A DNA stretch of 6,261 nt from Flavobacteriales bacterium (GTDB lineage Bacteria > Bacteroidota > Bacteroidia > Flavobacteriales > Flavobacteriaceae), in contig WGAP01000012.1 in NCBI GenBank assembly GCA_015494775.1, forward strand, positions 1 through 6,261. Direction: 5' to 3'. The translations under genes and the position numbers were made by a program. The notes beneath the pieces are model-generated. The model did no database searches and was not told the origin of the DNA. It saw only the letters and a program-made list of their open reading frames with translations. Below, piece by piece: positions 6,107 through 6,261 of this stretch. Positions within the stretch are counted from its first letter, which is position 1. Each line of letters starts with the position of its first letter.

Positions 6107-6153
6107 GCCAGAGCCGTGTGATCACCCTTCGCAAAGTGTAAAACGATGCGAAG
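6107..6153 (+). promoter_or_regulatory. Riboswitch expression platform with start-codon hairpin
   Basis: Two mutually exclusive pairings share the strand around 6125-6133. In one, CCCTTCG (6125-6131) pairs with CGAAGGG (6033-6039), which is aptamer P1/P2 sequence, so the aptamer cannot form. In the other, CTTCGCA (6127-6133) pairs with TGCGAAG (6147-6153), a 7-bp hairpin that holds two bases of the receptor's ATG in its stem. Ligand binding would favour the second fold and block translation. There is no T-run typical of a terminator before the start codon, which supports translational rather than transcriptional control. This is inferred from hand-drawn pairing, not an energy calculation. Confidence 0.55.
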
Positions 6154-6261
6154 ATTTTTTTTAGCCGTTATTTTATGGGGCCAAATCGTCTCGGCCCAAA
6201 CCCTGACCCACAAACTCGGTGGAACCGTAACACAAAATAACCGCCCCGTGGCGGGTGCTAC
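6146..6261 (+). CDS. TonB-dependent outer-membrane receptor, N-terminus only (probable thiamin uptake)
   Basis: Only the first 38 complete codons are inside the window; the gene continues past the right edge. The protein starts MRRFFLAVILWG, a signal peptide with a likely cleavage after VSA (about residue 17). The mature chain then reads GGTVTQNNRPVAGAT, the typical opening of the carboxypeptidase-regulatory-like domain found at the N-terminus of Bacteroidota TonB-dependent receptors. TPP riboswitches in this phylum are known to precede an outer-membrane receptor thought to import thiamin or its precursors, so the riboswitch directly upstream makes that the likely substrate. The plug and barrel are not visible, so other proteins with the same N-terminal domain remain possible. 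The start codon lies partly in the expression-platform hairpin. Confidence 0.75.
   Translation, partial: MRRFFLAVILWGQIVSAQTLTHKLGGTVTQNNRPVAGA

Noticed and set aside
5713..6213. 166-codon minus-strand open frame covering the lipocalin-like gene and the riboswitch
   Set aside because: It runs through a clear TPP aptamer and opposite a gene with a signal sequence and family pattern. It has no motif of its own.

Overview
The window looks like chromosomal DNA from a Bacteroidota bacterium, probably of flavobacterial, cytophagal or related type. Four things support this. There is a promoter with the Bacteroidota -33/-7 pattern (TTG...TAnnTTTG), and the genes lack Shine-Dalgarno sequences. There is a DUF6702-type secreted protein, a family typical of this phylum. 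At the right edge a thiamin-pyrophosphate riboswitch precedes the start of a TonB-dependent receptor with a carboxypeptidase-regulatory-like N-terminus. The genus cannot be told from this sequence.

Layout. Positions 1-367 hold no credible gene. They form a very GC-rich block (about 69% by hand count over 1-360) packed with small hairpins, many with GNA triloops, and contain a 34-bp hairpin repeated 185 bp apart. An AT-rich leader follows (368-465). Then comes a tightly spaced plus-strand run: the E2 acyltransferase of a 2-oxo acid dehydrogenase complex (466-1863), a short-chain dehydrogenase/reductase 4 nt later (1868-2689), and a small transaldolase 23 nt later (2713-3369). These three probably form an operon. 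A 137-nt gap with a possible terminator and a weak -7 box separates them from an aldehyde dehydrogenase (3507-4934), which is probably transcribed alone.

The ALDH converges, with only 12 nt between stop codons, on a minus-strand DUF6702-like secreted protein (4947-5444). A 91-nt AT-rich divergent region holding two face-to-face -7 boxes separates that gene from a plus-strand lipocalin-like envelope protein (5536-5994). At the right edge are a promoter, a TPP riboswitch aptamer (6032-6106), and an expression platform that can fold over the start codon of the truncated TonB-dependent receptor (6146 to beyond the window end).

How the genes work together. The left genes are central-metabolism enzymes (acyl-CoA formation from 2-oxo acids, non-oxidative pentose phosphate pathway, aldehyde oxidation) and the right genes are cell-envelope functions. 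The clearest regulatory logic is thiamin homeostasis. High TPP should stabilise the aptamer, release a CU-rich strand to cover the receptor start codon, and lower uptake. Apart from the E2-SDR-transaldolase run, I see no evidence that the genes form one pathway. The two observations most worth following up are the GC-rich hairpin cluster and the riboswitch start-codon switch.
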